DNA of 64,000 nucleotides from Anadara kagoshimensis (Eukaryota; Mollusca; Bivalvia; Arcoida; Arcidae). The DNA lies in contig CM037874.1 in assembly GCA_021292105.1 (NCBI GenBank), forward strand, positions 9,902,502 through 9,966,501, given 5' to 3'. The position numbers and the translations under genes are program-made. Position 1 is the stretch's first letter. Each line of letters begins with the position of its first letter. This document shows positions 43,690 to 55,125 of the stretch, in pieces. Below the pieces are notes generated by a model. The model was not told where the DNA came from, ran no database searches, and saw only the letters and a program-made list of their open reading frames with translations.

Positions 43690-43860
43690 CTGATTTCATA
43701 CGTGGCGGATGGAGTGATACATACAGGAAGTGCTCACCCTCCAAAACACCAAGCTCGCCTCTCTGGTGGATATTACATGTTTCAAGTATTTACTTTGCTT
43801 TTAGATTGTGATTTGAACATGGATAGATTTGTGTTTGATACATAAAATAATATACCCACG
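43690..43860 (+). repeat. Penelope-like tail relic
   Basis: AAGTGCTCACCCTCCAAAAC, GCTCGCCTCTCTGGTGG and GATTTGAACATGGATAG match the tail in order. Decayed. Confidence 0.65.
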
Positions 43861-43992
43861 GAAACTGGAATGTCGCCCATAACATGTGTTTAGTTGCAGT
43901 ATTATTTTACTTACAGATTTGTCTTAAGCAATATATTTACATTTAAACGCTCGCTTTTAGTCTATAAATAAATTTTTATTTGAATATCTAAA

Positions 43993-44179
43993 TAAGTGTT
44001 ATGCAACCTTTTTCATCTTATTACAATTCCTAAGATATTAACATGTGGATATTATGTGAAACCAAACAGATCCCTTATATTTTATTCCCAATTAGCTTTT
44101 ATATGTTGTATTATTAGTTTTTTATGTGATGTATGACATTTATATTATAAATATACAGTAAAGTGACGCTTTAATCGTT
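43993..44179. repeat. Left part of a segment duplicated at 51268
   Basis: This stretch and 44912-45375 together match 51268-51905, where they are contiguous. Between them sits the Penelope-like insertion. Shared blocks include TATGTTGTATTATTAGTTTT and ACAGTAAAGTGACGCTTTAA. Confidence 0.85.
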
Positions 44180-44714
44180 GCAGAACCTTGTTAAATCTGG
44201 AGAGAAAACTGTCGCCAAATCATTCAACTCAACATACAGATACATAGATGACGTTCTGTCTCTTAACAATCCTAAATTTGGAGACTATGTAAATGTCATC
44301 TATCCTAGTGAGCTTGAAATAAAAGACACGACTGATTCCTCAAGTTCTGCTTCATATTTAGACTTATACCTAAATTATGACGCACAAGAAAGGCTACATT
44401 TGAAACTTTATGACAAACGTGATGACTTCAAATTTTCTATTGTCAACTTTCCTTTTTTATGCAGCAATATACCTGCTTCTCCTGCTTATGGTGTATTTGT
44501 TTCCCAATTAATACGCTATGGTAGAGCTTGTTCCCACTACGGGGACTTTGTACAACGAAGAAGGCTGCTTGCAAATAAATTGTTGACTCAGGGATATTGC
44601 AAGCCTAGGCTTATCAAGGCCCTCAAAAAGTTTTATGGCCGTCATCACAGTATTGTTGATAAGTTTGATGTCTCTGTGTCCAGGATTGCCTTGGATATAT
44701 TTGACGTCTCATAG
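44178..44714 (+). CDS. Penelope-like reverse transcriptase, C-terminal 178 codons
   Basis: Open frame without stop. RT motif C is YRYIDDVLS; then SYLDLYL (motif D/E region), LYDKRDDF, SNIPASPAYGVF, QLIRYGRACSHY and RLIKALKKFYGRHH. Motifs 1-B are missing because the element is 5'-truncated, so it cannot make an active enzyme. Family assignment: the RT is of the 'GIPMGTNCAPLLADL ... RYIDD' type that I place near Penelope-like elements; no GIY-YIG endonuclease is seen. Confidence 0.85.
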   Translation: MQNLVKSGEKTVAKSFNSTYRYIDDVLSLNNPKFGDYVNVIYPSELEIKDTTDSSSSASYLDLYLNYDAQERLHLKLYDKRDDFKFSIVNFPFLCSNIPASPAYGVFVSQLIRYGRACSHYGDFVQRRRLLANKLLTQGYCKPRLIKALKKFYGRHHSIVDKFDVSVSRIALDIFDVS

Positions 44715-44911
44715 TTCCATGTTCCTTTTACACAATTTTGATTACACACGTGATGGGTGTAGCTAGCTAAACAGAAGGTGCTTACCCTTCCGGAGCACGC
44801 GGCCTCACTTCCCTGGTGGAAATTCACGTGTCTAACCTAACTTGTCAGTTCCAAAGTTTTTACTTTGCTTCTGGATTGTGATTCGGAAATGGATAAGTAT
44901 GTTTGTTTTTG
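44180..44911 (+). mobile_element. Penelope-like insertion, 5'-truncated, young
   Basis: About 732 bp whose edges are defined by the uninterrupted paralogue at 51268-51905. It starts inside the RT gene just after motif B and ends with the common 3' end GGATAAGTATGTTTG. A 3-bp GTT on both sides may be the target duplication. About ten differences from the copy at 45928 in ~540 aligned bases. Confidence 0.88.
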
Positions 44912-45375
44912 TTTATTGCTTATGTTTGTTTAGGTAAACATATTTTATATATTTTTTCTCGATAAAATTGCGAAAATATAACATTAATATCGTCATGTTT
45001 GTTTAGATAAACACATTATATATTTTTTCTTGATAAAATTTGCGATTAATATATAATATTAATAATATGTCACAGATGTTTTTCTGTAAGGGATATTAAT
45101 TGAATATTATTATACATAAATAAAAATGTGTGATGCATTAATAAATATGTATTTTATAAATGTGATTAAGTTTGCAACATACTGACTGCAATATAATGAT
45201 GAATATAGAAATATGTTATAAATAGTAATTGTGTTCTTAAGTAATTGATGGTTCAGTCTCTGAGACTATTCTATGAAATATTAACAATAATTGAACTTAT
45301 ATTTTTAAATAATGACAAAAACATCATGCATTTTTAAGGAAATAGAAAATTTTAATTTATAAAATATTGTTGAAT
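44912..45375. repeat. Right part of the segment duplicated at 51450
   Basis: TTGCTTATGTTTGTTTAGG, TTTTTTCTTGATAAAATT, ATATGTCACAGATG and GACAAAAACATCATGCATTT match 51455-51905 in order. Non-coding, very AT-rich. Confidence 0.8.
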
Positions 45376-45449
45376 TACACTTTATCTTTCAAAGCATTAC
45401 AATAAGTGAATTTGGTAAAATACTTTTGATTTGTTTTCATTTTTCACTT

Positions 45450-45560
45450 CTTTGGTTGAAGTTCACGTGTTTAACCTGTTTTGCCAGCTTCAAAATTTTT
45501 TGATTTGTGTTTTGGATTTGTGCTTTGAATATTGATTGGTATATTTGTTTTGGATTATTT
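45450..45560 (+). repeat. Penelope-like tail relic
   Basis: GTTGAAGTTCACGTGTTTAA, CCTGTTTTGCCAGCTTC and TTGAATATTGATTGGTATAT follow the end of the common tail. Old. Confidence 0.6.
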
Positions 45561-45927
45561 CAAATCGGTGTTTTCATTATTTGTGCTTTATACAAGAAAA
45601 AAAAAACCACACAGATATGGAGAATGTAAAATAATGTGGAAAATTTAGGACAATTTCAGGTTTAGACAATAGGAAAGTTGATCAAGGGAACCTCCTATTT
45701 AAATTTTGCATCTCTTTGCCACTTCAAACTAGTATATATTATTAATAAACATGATAAAAGAAATTTAGTATACTATCCAAATACATTATGTGCATTAAAA
45801 GGTCGTACATTGTACTTGTGTAAAGGAAGTATTTTAGTCTCGTTTGCCTACAGGTTGGTAAAAGGAGGTATGAAACTTAAAGACATCAAATAATTATTTT
45901 CACTATGCGTTTAATTTAAAGTTGTAT
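45561..45927. other. Short unassigned stretch
   Basis: Holds a 71-codon ORF at 45678-45893 with no family signature. It might be the decayed 5' part of the Penelope-like copy that follows, but I cannot align it. Confidence 0.3.
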
Positions 45928-46753
45928 ATCAGCAAACAATCGGTATACCAATGGGTACAAACTGTGCACCATTGCTTGCTGATTTGTTTCTTTATTCTTA
46001 CGAAGTAGAATTTATGCAGAACCTTGTTAAATCTTGAGAGAAAACTGTCGCCAAATCATTCAACTCAACATACAGATACATAGATGACGTTCTGTCTCTT
46101 AACAATCCTAAATTTGGAGACTATGTAAATGTCATCTATCCTAGTGACCTTGAAATAAAAGACACGACTGATTCCTCAAGTTCTGCTTCATATTTAGACT
46201 TATACCTGAATTATGACGCACACGAAAGGCTACATTTGAAACTTTATGACAAACGTGATGACTTCAATTTTTCTATTGTCAACTTTCCTTTTTTATGCAG
46301 CACAATATACCTGCTTCTCCTGCTTATGGTGTATTTGTTTCCCAATTAATACGCCATGGTAGAGCTTGTTCCCACTACGGGGACTTTGTACAACGAAGTA
46401 GGCTGCTTGCAAATAAATTGTTGACTCAGGGATATTGCAAGCCTAGGCTTATCAAGGCCCTCAAAAAGTTTTATGACCGTTATCACAGTATTGTTGATAA
46501 GTTTGATGTCTCTGTGTCCAGGATTGCCTTGGATTTATTTGACGTCTCATAGTTCCATGTTCCTTTTACACAATTTTGATTACACACGTGACGGGTGTAG
46601 CTAGCTAAACAGGAGGTGCTTACCCTTCCGGAGCACCCGGCCACACTTCCCTGGTGGAAGTTCACGTGTCTAACCTAACTTGTCAGTTCCAAAGTTTTTA
46701 CTTTGCTTCTGGATTGTGATTCGGAAATGGATAAGTATGTTTGTTTTTGATAC
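45928..46753 (+). pseudogene. Penelope-like RT copy with motif B, two disabling changes
   Basis: Longer at the 5' end than the copy at 44180: it includes IGIPMGTNCAPLLADLFLYS (RT motif B) before MQNLVKS. A TGA replaces the next Gly codon (46037) and one inserted base near 46302 (GCAGCACAATA against GCAGCAATA) shifts the frame. Otherwise coding to DLFDVS and stop at 46550, then the full tail to GTTTGTTTTTGA. Confidence 0.88.
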
Positions 46754-46802
46754 TAAATGAACAACTCATTGCAAATTACAGATAGCAAGCTTTTGGTTTA
46801 TT

Positions 46803-47045
46803 AGGTCACATGAACCAAAGGCTTCATTTGACCTATAGCTATATCCGTTTTGCCTGTCATCCTGCAATGATATCACATCTGTATCATCTCTGAAAAAGTG
46901 TTGCCAAATTTGATGAAACTTTATATGCTTGAGTAAAGGTCCTTTAGATTTGCATTGATGAAATGTCTGGCTCTTCTGTCCACAAAGAATAAAAAACAAA
47001 ATGTTCTTGTTATACTGGGCACGGGGCAAAAAAGGAAAATGTCAA
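46803..47045 (+). repeat. Relative of the terminal-hairpin element
   Basis: Opens with a hairpin AGGTCACATGAACCAAAGGC ... TTTGACCT (46803-46834), the same design as the left end at 24608, then CCGTTTTGCCTGTCATC. The right end is lost. Confidence 0.5.
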
Positions 47046-47129
47046 AGTACCTTAGGGCTAATAGGTGAAGATAATGGTTTTTAAACTTGTCTCGAAAAAT
47101 AAGAAAATTATTGAAAGTATGGCGTATTT

Positions 47130-47260
47130 TTAAAGGTCATCGGTATCATCTGACTTCACTTTCGTGTTTTACTTAATGTACCAGCTTTTAAAGTTTTTAC
47201 TGTGCTTTAAGGATTGTGATTTTAACATAGAAAAGTATCATTTGTATTTTTAAGGTCGAA
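47130..47260 (+). repeat. Penelope-like tail relic
   Basis: TGACTTCACTTTCGTGTTTT, TGTACCAGCTTTTAAAGTTT and GGATTGTGATTTTAACATAG follow the tail order. Old. Confidence 0.5.
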
Positions 47261-47421
47261 GGTCAAGGCACCCAAACGTTTTCATGTTTTTATAAAAAAA
47301 AAAATCAATTTCAAAGCCCTATTTCACTTAATGAAGTTTCTCATGCATATTTATTATGTTCAACAAGCAATTTTGATTGCATATGTGCCTCTATTATTAG
47401 TCTATATAAAGAAAACATAAT

Positions 47422-48100
47422 TTTTAATTGATAGTCATTGCAAAAAGGAATTAGAAGCTTATTGGACAAATGAATGGGGATGCAATGCCAATTTTAGCTC
47501 TCACACCAGTAACAGCCGAGGTGTAATTATCTTATTTAAAAATAATTTTGAATATAAAGTACATAGAAAGATAATTGATAATGATTGGAACTTTCTACTT
47601 TTAGATGCAACAATAGGAGGAAATAGGATGACCCTTGCCGCTATCTACGGGCCTAACGAAGACTGCCCACCTTTCTTTATAAATTTGCAAAAGCAACTAG
47701 AGATAATTGGAAATACGTCAATAATAATGGGTGGGGACTTTAACGTATCATTGGAATATGATATAGATACATTAAATTACCTACACCAAAATAATATAAA
47801 ATCTAACGAACAAATCCATAAATATGATTCATGAATTAGACTTAATAGATGTTTGGAGAGTTCTGCATCCAGATAGCACCCGATTTACTTGGAGGGGACC
47901 ACATAGAAAACAATCAAGACTAGATTACTTCCTAATTTCATCTAATCTTCAAATGTATGTCGTAGACTTAGATATTGGTACCAGTTACAGGTCAGATCAT
48001 TCTCCAGTCAAAATTAAACTAAAATTTATACAAAGTGAAAGGGGAAGGGGGTATGGAAATTTAATAATAGCTTGCTACATGATGAAGAGTATATTAATAT
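47422..48100 (+). pseudogene. LINE AP-endonuclease domain (partial, two frameshifts)
   Basis: Reads SHTSNSRGVIILFK, LAAIYGPNED, IIMGGDFNVSL, then after a frameshift near 47820 HELDLIDVWR, RFTWRGPHRKQSRLDYFLIS and SYRSDHSPV, the conserved EEP-fold motifs (GDFN, SDH). A second frameshift near 48045 leads into the linker. The N-terminal Asn/Glu motifs are lost by truncation. Confidence 0.9.
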
Positions 48101-49990
48101 AATAAAAAACTGTATAAGGGAAACACTCGATCAATATATTATTAACGAAAAAGATGGAAAGGCACATTACTCGATAGATGATCAATTGTTATGGGATACC
48201 ATTAAATTAATGATTAGAGACAAAACTATTTCTTATTCTTCATATAGAAAAGGGAAACAGATAAAAAAGAAAAACAATTAGAAAATGATTTAACTCGTCT
48301 GTATTCACAAAATAAGTATGATGAACTGAAAGATGATATAGGAAAAATTGAATCCGAGCTCAGGGAATTAAGAGAGAAAAAAATTAAAGGGGTTATTATG
48401 AGAGCAAAGGCAAAATGGAGTGTTGAAGGCAAAAAAAGTACAAAATATTTTTGCAACTTGGAAAAAAGACATTTTACTGAAAAAATTATCCCTAAAATAA
48501 TTCTGGACGACGGTACGGAAATAACTGACCAACATGACATATTGCTGAAACAGAAGGAATATTATGAACATCTCTATAAAACAAAAAACAATACAATATC
48601 TCCTGAGCAAGAAAAAACTTTTTTTGATCCAAAAAACCCTTTCTTAAATTTTTTAAATAAAGAAACATGTGACCCCCTGGAAGGAGAGCTTGAGTATAAC
48701 GAATGTCTTAAAACACTTAAAAATATGAAAAATGGTAAATCTCCAGGCCTTGATGGTTTTACTGTAGAGTTCTATAAGTTCTTTTGGACGGATATTCATG
48801 AACATTTAATAAAAGCATTAAACTGTGCTTATGAAAAAGGTTCTTTATCTATTACCCAGAAACAAGGTATTATTACTTGTCTACCAAAGGAAGGAAAATC
48901 AAAATTTTACTTTAAAAATTGGCGACCTATTCCCCTACTTCTGCTTCAATTGCAAATAGAATAAAAACAGTTTTGGATGACTTGATTAGTGAAACTCAAA
49001 CTGGCTTTTTAAAGAATAGATATATTGGCGAATGTTCACGTTTAACTATGGACATAATTGAAAAAAGTAAAAATGGAAAAATACCAGGGATTTTGTTGCT
49101 TTTAGACTTTGAAAAAGCATTTGACTCGATTGAATGGTCTTTTATCAAACAAACATTACGTTTCTTCGGTTTTGGAAACTCCATCATATGCTGGTTTGAA
49201 ACGTTTTATAATGGGGCAGTCAGTCTTGTTCAAAACAATGGTTACATTTCAAACCTTTTCTCTGTGGAAGGTGGTGTGCGGCAGGGTGATCCTCTATCTC
49301 CCTATCTTTTTATACTATGTGTAGAATTGTTGAGTGCTGCTGTTAAAAATGATCCCAATATAAAAGGTATAACTTTCAATGGATCAGAGTATCTGATTAG
49401 TCAGTACGCTGACGACACATCGCTTACATTAGACGAAAATGAACATTCTTTAAATAGAGCTTTGTTCCTAATTGAAGATTTCGCCGACTGTTCTGGTCTG
49501 AGAGCTAATTTTGATAAAACTGAGGCTATATGGTTTGGATCAAAAAGGGGGTTTAAAGAAAAATATAACACTGATATACCAATTTCTTGGAATTTTGAAG
49601 GGAAATTTAAATTGTTAGAAATAAAATATAATCTCAGTAGATAAGGGGGAGACTTTTATTTAGAAAATTACACTGAAAAAATCAATTCTTTTCAAAAAAC
49701 TTTTGAACGATTGGTCCTTTAGAAATTTATCACTATTAGGCAAAATAACTGTAGTAAAAACCCTAGCTATGCCAATACTTATACAGATATTAACAGTCCT
49801 ACCTGATCCACCAGAATATCTAGAAAGAGACGTTGAAACATCCATTTTTAGATTTATTTGGAATGGAAAGGGAGAAAAGGTAAAAAGAAACATCATGTTT
49901 AGCGATTACAGCTATGGTGGGTTGAGGGTACCTCATATTAGATATTTTGTTTCGCGCAGTAAAAATATCATGGTTGAAGAAACTTATTGA
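48045..49990 (+). pseudogene. LINE reverse transcriptase domain (frameshifted)
   Basis: Reads NGKSPGLDGFTVEFYKFFW (motif 0/1), NWRPI, ANRIKTVLDDLISETQTGF, LLLDFEKAFDSIEWSFI, GGVRQGDPLSPYLFI and the catalytic QYADDTSLTLD. Frameshifts are near 48265, 49640, 49690 and 49945; near 48938 a frameshift goes with loss of about ten codons in the NWRPISLL region. The YADD residues are intact. Confidence 0.92.
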
Positions 49991-51080
49991 CCCATTCATA
50001 GTTTCAGCATGGAAACGTCTCTTACTGGATGATCTGGAGGATGCAGGTGGCGACAAGTTCTTAATGCTAAATGAACAAAGTTATAATATTTGTATAGGCA
50101 AATTCAATGTGTTCTGGCAATATGTATTCACAAGTTGGGCATCTATACAAAAACAAGGAACCGCAAATACTTGTGAAATAGTATCTCAATCCCTATGGTT
50201 TAACCCACACATTAACATTGGTAACAAACATGTCTTCTATACGGCTTGGTGTGAAAAAGGTATATTCTTCATAAAAGACCTAATAGATGATACAGGTTCT
50301 TTCCTGGCTATTGCCGACTTGATGAAAAAATATGATTTGAATATAAATTTTCTAGAATATTATAGCTTAATCAGAGCAATTCCTAAGCAATGGAAAAGTA
50401 TCATAAAAAATGCATGTCCAATACCGCAGGTACATCATCCGCTAATACAATCATTAAAAACTTCGGAAAATATAGCAAAACATTTCTACCGTCTTTTTAT
50501 AAACAAAATATACCAAAAGCCTAATTCGCAAGAAAGATGGAAAGTTAAACTGAATATGGAGTTTACAGATGAACATTGGAATTATATATATATTATACCA
50601 TTTAGAATAACAGAAGATACAAAACTAAGGTCATTTCAATTCAAACTCAACCACGGTATTTACTTTACAAACATCAAACTTATGCAGAGTAAATTATATG
50701 AAACTGAATTGTGTACATTTTGTTCAGAAACGAAGGAAACAATTACTCATCTCTTTATTGAATGTTCATGTGTGAAGTCTATATGGTATCAACTCTTAGA
50801 AGACATTAGAATACAAACCAATATAAAAATTGAAAATACCACTGAAAACCTGCTATTTGGTATAAAAAGTAACGACTCTAATTTAAATGTTGTAAACTTA
50901 TGTTTACTTATAGCAAAATATTATATCCATACATGCAGAATGAAAAATATACAACCTTCTTACCAAGCCTGTATAGAAACTATAAGATTTTATCGAAATA
51001 TAGAACTTTTTTCTTTGTATATGCATACCCCGGCAAAAGCACAATTTATTAAGCAAAAGTGGCAATTTTTACGATTATAA
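49947..51080 (+). CDS. LINE ORF2 C-terminus, intact 377 codons
   Basis: Open from FRAVKISWLKKLIDPF to the stop after WQFLRL. It includes CTFCSETKETITHLFIEC, the CCHC knuckle typical of L1-like ORF2 C-termini. It cannot be translated alone as an enzyme. Confidence 0.88.
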   Translation: MFRAVKISWLKKLIDPFIVSAWKRLLLDDLEDAGGDKFLMLNEQSYNICIGKFNVFWQYVFTSWASIQKQGTANTCEIVSQSLWFNPHINIGNKHVFYTAWCEKGIFFIKDLIDDTGSFLAIADLMKKYDLNINFLEYYSLIRAIPKQWKSIIKNACPIPQVHHPLIQSLKTSENIAKHFYRLFINKIYQKPNSQERWKVKLNMEFTDEHWNYIYIIPFRITEDTKLRSFQFKLNHGIYFTNIKLMQSKLYETELCTFCSETKETITHLFIECSCVKSIWYQLLEDIRIQTNIKIENTTENLLFGIKSNDSNLNVVNLCLLIAKYYIHTCRMKNIQPSYQACIETIRFYRNIELFSLYMHTPAKAQFIKQKWQFLRL

Positions 51081-51217
51081 TACACATGTTTTTCATATGA
51101 TAATATTTGCATCTATGTTAAGAAAATGTACGTGTATATGTGATTTTGATTTGAAATGTATATCTGTATCTGATTTATTAAGGATCGAATAAAAACTTTA
51201 AAAGACAAAAAAAAAAA

Positions 51218-51249
<32 letters not shown>

Positions 51250-51267
51250 TATAATATAATATAATTG

Positions 51268-51905
51268 AGTGTAATACCACTTTTTTCATCCCTAAGACAT
51301 TAATATTCGGACATAATGTGAAACTAACTTTGCAAAACCAATTAGGCCCCTCATATTTTATTTCCCATTAGATGTTATATGTTGTATTATTAGTTTTTTA
51401 TGTGACGTCTGACATTTAAATCATAAATATACAGTAAAGTGACGCTTTAATCGTTTCTTTACTGCTTATGTTCGTTTGAGTAAACATATTTTTTAAATTT
51501 TCCCGATAACATTGCGAAAAGATATCATTAATATAGTTATGTTTGTTTAGAAAAAAAAATTATATTTTTTCTTGATAACATTGCGACAATATATTTTTAA
51601 TATGTCACAGATTTTTTTCTGTAAAGGGAATAACATAAATTGAAAGTTATAATACAGAAATAAGTATGTTTTTTCATTTTCATTTTTTCGATTGAGTATT
51701 CATGTTTGCAACAAATTGGCTGCAGTATAATGACAAATATAGAAATATTTTATTACTAATAATTTTTTTCATAAACAATTAATGTTTCTTTCTTTGAAGT
51801 TATTCTATGAATTATTTACAATTATTGAATTTATATTTTGTTAAACTGATGACAAAAACATCATATTTTTAAGGAAATAGACAATTTAAAATATATAAAA
51901 TATTT
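51268..51905. repeat. Uninterrupted paralogue of 43993-45375 (empty site)
   Basis: Same order of non-coding blocks as 43993-44179 and 44912-45375, with TTAATCGTTTCTTTACTGC where the other copy carries the Penelope-like insertion. It begins directly after the LINE. Confidence 0.85.
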
Positions 51906-52490
51906 CTCATCAAAATTATCTGATATATAACTTAACCTAGTAAATATCCTTATTAACAATTAAAACTGTTAGTCCTATCAGATATACAGAGTTTCTATAT
52001 GTAGTATTTATCTTGTATTGGTTTTTTAATTTTTGCAATTTGTTTTATCAAAGTTTTAACGTATATGCTCTGCATTTCTGTTTAAGAAAAAGAACTATAG
52101 ACAGTAATGCATTGTACCTTTTGAAAAGAAGCAATGCAACCGTAAACATGCAACCGCATTCAGTGCGACAAGTGAAATAAGAAACATATGTAAAACAGAT
52201 ATTTAATCCATAGAATAAAAAACTCCAGACTTACAATGCAGCAATAATAATAATAATTAAATTCTGTGTAGGCCAATACATTTTACAATCACTCATACAT
52301 ACGTACTAGTATTTTCAAAAATTGGTTTTACCTGACGATAATGTAAAAACCAATATGTTTATTATTTGTTTGATAAACGTTTAGAAACTTTTATTGATGC
52401 AGATGTAGCAGGTTGTTAAGATTACGATTAAGATTACAATATACATTTATGTATAAAATATACAATAAACTACCATGATTATATAATAAA
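51906..52490. other. No gene seen
   Basis: AT-rich sequence without coding signal or recognised repeat. Confidence 0.5.
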
Positions 52491-52491
52491 A

Positions 52492-52800
52492 ACAAACACA
52501 CTAATCCATGTCCAAATCACAATCAAGAAGCAAAGGAAACAATCCATGTCCAAATCACAATCAAGAAGCAAAGTAAAATTGAAACTCACAAGTTAGGTTA
52601 AGCACGTGAACATCCACCGCAGGAAGGGTAAACACCTCCTGTTTAGCCAGCTACACCCTCCATGTGTGTAATCACAATTAAGTGAAAGGAACATGGAACT
52701 GTGTGTAAACACAATTGTGTGAAAGGAACATGGAAGTATGGGACATCAAATATATCCAGGGCAATCCTGGACACAGACATCAAACTTATCAACAATACTG
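52492..52800 (-). mobile_element. Penelope-like RT end and tail with two internal duplications
   Basis: The reverse complement runs from CAGTATTGTTGATAAGTTTG through GGATTGCCCTGG to the tail end. Two short stretches are doubled: AATCCATGTCCAAATCACAA (at 52503 and 52540) and the GTGAAAGGAACATGGAA block (at 52681 and 52717). Confidence 0.85.
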
Positions 52801-52834
52801 TAATAACAACCATAAACATTTTTTTTAATATTAG

Positions 52835-52990
52835 CTAGCTAAACAGGAGTTGCTTACCTTACCCTTCTGCAACACCCGGCCTCATTTCTCTGCTGGAAGT
52901 TCATGTGTTGAACCTAACTTGTCAGACTCGAATTTTTACTTTGCTTCTGGAGTGTAATTCGAGCATTGATAAGCATGTTAGGTTTTGATC
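52835..52990 (+). mobile_element. Penelope-like tail, head-to-head with the previous one
   Basis: TAGCTAGCTAAACAGGAGTT, CCCGGCCTCATTTCTCTGC and GATAAGCATGTTAGG follow the tail order. With the minus-strand copy at 52492 it forms an inverted pair separated by about 35 bp. Confidence 0.8.
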
Positions 52991-53583
52991 AATGATATAT
53001 TAATGTATTCAAATAACATATTTTAAATTAGCGTATTATTACCAGTGTTAATAGTGAACATTAAACGTAAGTTTGGGAACACAATTCCTCATAAGAAATG
53101 CTTGGACAATAATTGTCAAACAAAAACTTTTCCTTTCCACAAATACTTAGTAATCTGACATTTAGAAATCATCAGGAGATATGAGTTGTTCCACATAGTC
53201 CACGTGGTTTACCTTAAGCATTAGAAGTAAGATAAAAAGATAGCAAATCATATTTAAGAATTACAAACACATTTTATTTGATCTTATCTAAATGGCCTGG
53301 GTCAAAATCTTTTCACTGTTAAAATGGACAAAATCAATTTGAAGCTGACAAACATACACCAAACATAATGAAATAATAAACTCTTAAAAACACAAAAAAC
53401 AAATATTGGGACCACTGATCATATTAACCCGGGCTTTAGATATCAGGGTAGAAGTTTAAATATTATTGGATGGCCCAAACCGTTCCATTTGTTTCTCAAC
53501 CAGTGATCCTTAATCGAACATATTTTAAAAATTGAAAAAAAGAAAGATAGACTTATTACATATTATTTCAGTGTTAATGTTAA

Positions 53584-53628
53584 GCACTAGACGGCCGTTT
53601 CGGAATGCTTTTCTTCGTCAGTAGTGTT
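53584..53628 (-). ncRNA. Hammerhead ribozyme, type I, copy a (core intact)
   Basis: On the minus strand: stem I strand ACACTA, core CTGACGA (position 7 is free to vary), stem II AGAA...TTCC, then GAAA, a 2-bp stem III, the cleavage triplet GTC and the return strand TAGTGC. Every invariant core base is present. The closing 10.1-11.1 pair of stem II is A-C instead of G-C and the outer stem I pair is A-C. Hammerheads of this shape with a tiny stem III are known from Penelope-like elements and metazoan retrozymes. Activity not shown. Confidence 0.75.
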
Positions 53629-53639
53629 ATTCTATATCT

Positions 53640-53940
53640 GACGTCTCAAAATTCAATATACTTTCATTCTCAATTTTGATTGCATTGCACACTTGGTAAG
53701 TGAAGCTTACCAGAAGGAGGTGCGCTCCCGTTCGGAGCATCCGGTCTCACTTCAGTTTTATTATTTACTATTTGGATTGTGATTTCAACACGGAGTAGAT
53801 TTACTTGAGAATGAATATATCTTATATAATAACCGGACTCACTTCCCTGGTGGAAGTTCACGTGTCTAACCTAACTTGTAAGTTACAAAATTTTTACTTT
53901 GCTTCTGGATTATGATTCGGACATGGATTAATATGTTTTT
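53640..53940 (+). mobile_element. Penelope-like tail, two fused fragments
   Basis: 53640-53757 carries GACGTCTCA, TTGATTGCATTGCACAC and GTTCGGAGCATCCGGTCTCA. After a short AT-rich break, 53840-53935 gives the second half from ACTCACTTCCCTGGTGG to GGACATGGATTAATATG. It starts 12 bp after hammerhead copy a, in the opposite direction. Confidence 0.75.
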
Positions 53941-54461
53941 TTATTTATCGAATTAGAAACATATTCAAACGGATTCTTTAATACTATCTTTATTTTATGA
54001 AGTACCTGTGTAACTGTAAAATGAATTATGGATTTGTATGTGGGTTACTATATTTTGATGACAATTGTTTAAATAAGTCCAGTTACAGATGTTCGAAATT
54101 TTTATGTGTTTTTCAAATTGTCAAAATTCATGTAAGAAATATGACTAGTTGCAGTTGAACAAATACTCATTTTTTCTCGCTGAAAGAAAATAAATATTTC
54201 GTGTCAAACAGATCATTCACATATGTTGTCGGGTATTTATAATATGATTCATATCTTCCTGGTGTTTTCTGATTGGATTATAATAGTTTGTTAGTTCAAG
54301 GCCCGAGTTCGCGTTAACCCTGTGCCCTACTCAAAATATATTTGTTTTGATTTCCGCATAGGTTTTAATAGGATATTTTTCATTTTGCTAAACTACGTGG
54401 TATTACTGTTAATTTTTGTATACATGTCTTATATTTTATGACTAAATCTGTTTTAATTTTG

Positions 54462-54508
54462 CAGCACTAGACGACCGTTTTTGTATAGAATTCCTCATCA
54501 GTAATACT
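54462..54508 (-). ncRNA. Hammerhead relic, copy b
   Basis: Minus strand: AGTATTA, perfect CTGATGA, stem II region, then AAAA where GAAA is required (G12 lost), then ACGGTC, GTC and TAGTGCT. Stem I pairs over 7 bp with two G-U. Flanks TTTTTCTCATTTCAAC and AAAATTAAAACAG are shared with copies c and d, so this is the same repeat family. Confidence 0.7.
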
Positions 54509-54811
54509 CAGACCTAAATTTTATTGATCGAAATACTTTCAAGATGTTGAAATGAGAAAAATACAAGGACCCAATGTTTTTTATCAAATCTTTTACAAAA
54601 TGTCCCGACTTTTGATTTCACATATTAAAATGAGATTTTCTGCAAATGTTATTTGTGGCAATGTTTAAGATTTAAATCATTTAATGACAAACACTTTCTT
54701 GAATAATAAAACCAAACTGTCCAAAAATGTTCAAAGTATTGCCTTAGGTTGATATGGTAAAATTCATTGGTTCTCTTGTTTTTCTCATTTCAACCTTCCA
54801 CATTTTAGCCT

Positions 54812-54856
54812 GAGCATTACTTATGAGGAATTTTATTCCGAATTCGTCGTTAAAAT
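54812..54856 (+). ncRNA. Hammerhead relic, copy c
   Basis: Plus strand: GAGCATTA, CTTATGA (G5 changed to T, expected to be inactive), a perfect 5-bp stem II GGAAT/ATTCC with a TTT loop, GAAT, and GTC. The return strand of stem I is decayed. First member of a tandem pair with copy d. Confidence 0.65.
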
Positions 54857-55077
54857 TAAAACAGGTTTATTAATAAATTCCAACACTGGACAGGTACCTC
54901 TGCCGGAAGACTATGCATCACAGAGGATATTCTTAACCTAGATTGCAATACATAATATTGTCAGATAAACATTGTTCATCAAATTTATCTTGTTCTAAAA
55001 TTCCCAAAAATAAACAAAGCTATAATTAATTGCTGAAAGTATTGAAAATTTCGATTTCTTTATTTTTCTCATTACCC

Positions 55078-55125
55078 GAGCACTACTGATGAGGAATTAT
55101 ATTTCAAGACGACTGTCTAAAGCTG
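55078..55125 (+). ncRNA. Hammerhead relic, copy d
   Basis: Plus strand: GAGCACTA, perfect CTGATGA (55086-55092), 5-bp stem II (GGAAT / ATTTC with one G-U), then AAGA instead of GAAA, ACGACTGTC with the GTC triplet, and TAAAGCTG in which two bases break stem I. It lies 266 bp after copy c and shares both flanks with it. Confidence 0.7.

Larger units (their letters stand above)
47422..51234 (+). mobile_element. L1/Tx1-type LINE, 5'-truncated, with poly(A) tail
   Basis: Carries most of an AP-endonuclease, a full-length-looking RT and the C-terminal CCHC region, then a 3' UTR with AATAAA (51188-51193) and 28 A (51207-51234). It is truncated inside the endonuclease domain. A 13-bp near-match AAGAAAACATAAT (47409-47421) and AAGAAAATATAAT (51243-51255) may be the target-site duplication, weakly since it is A-rich. 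Confidence 0.92.
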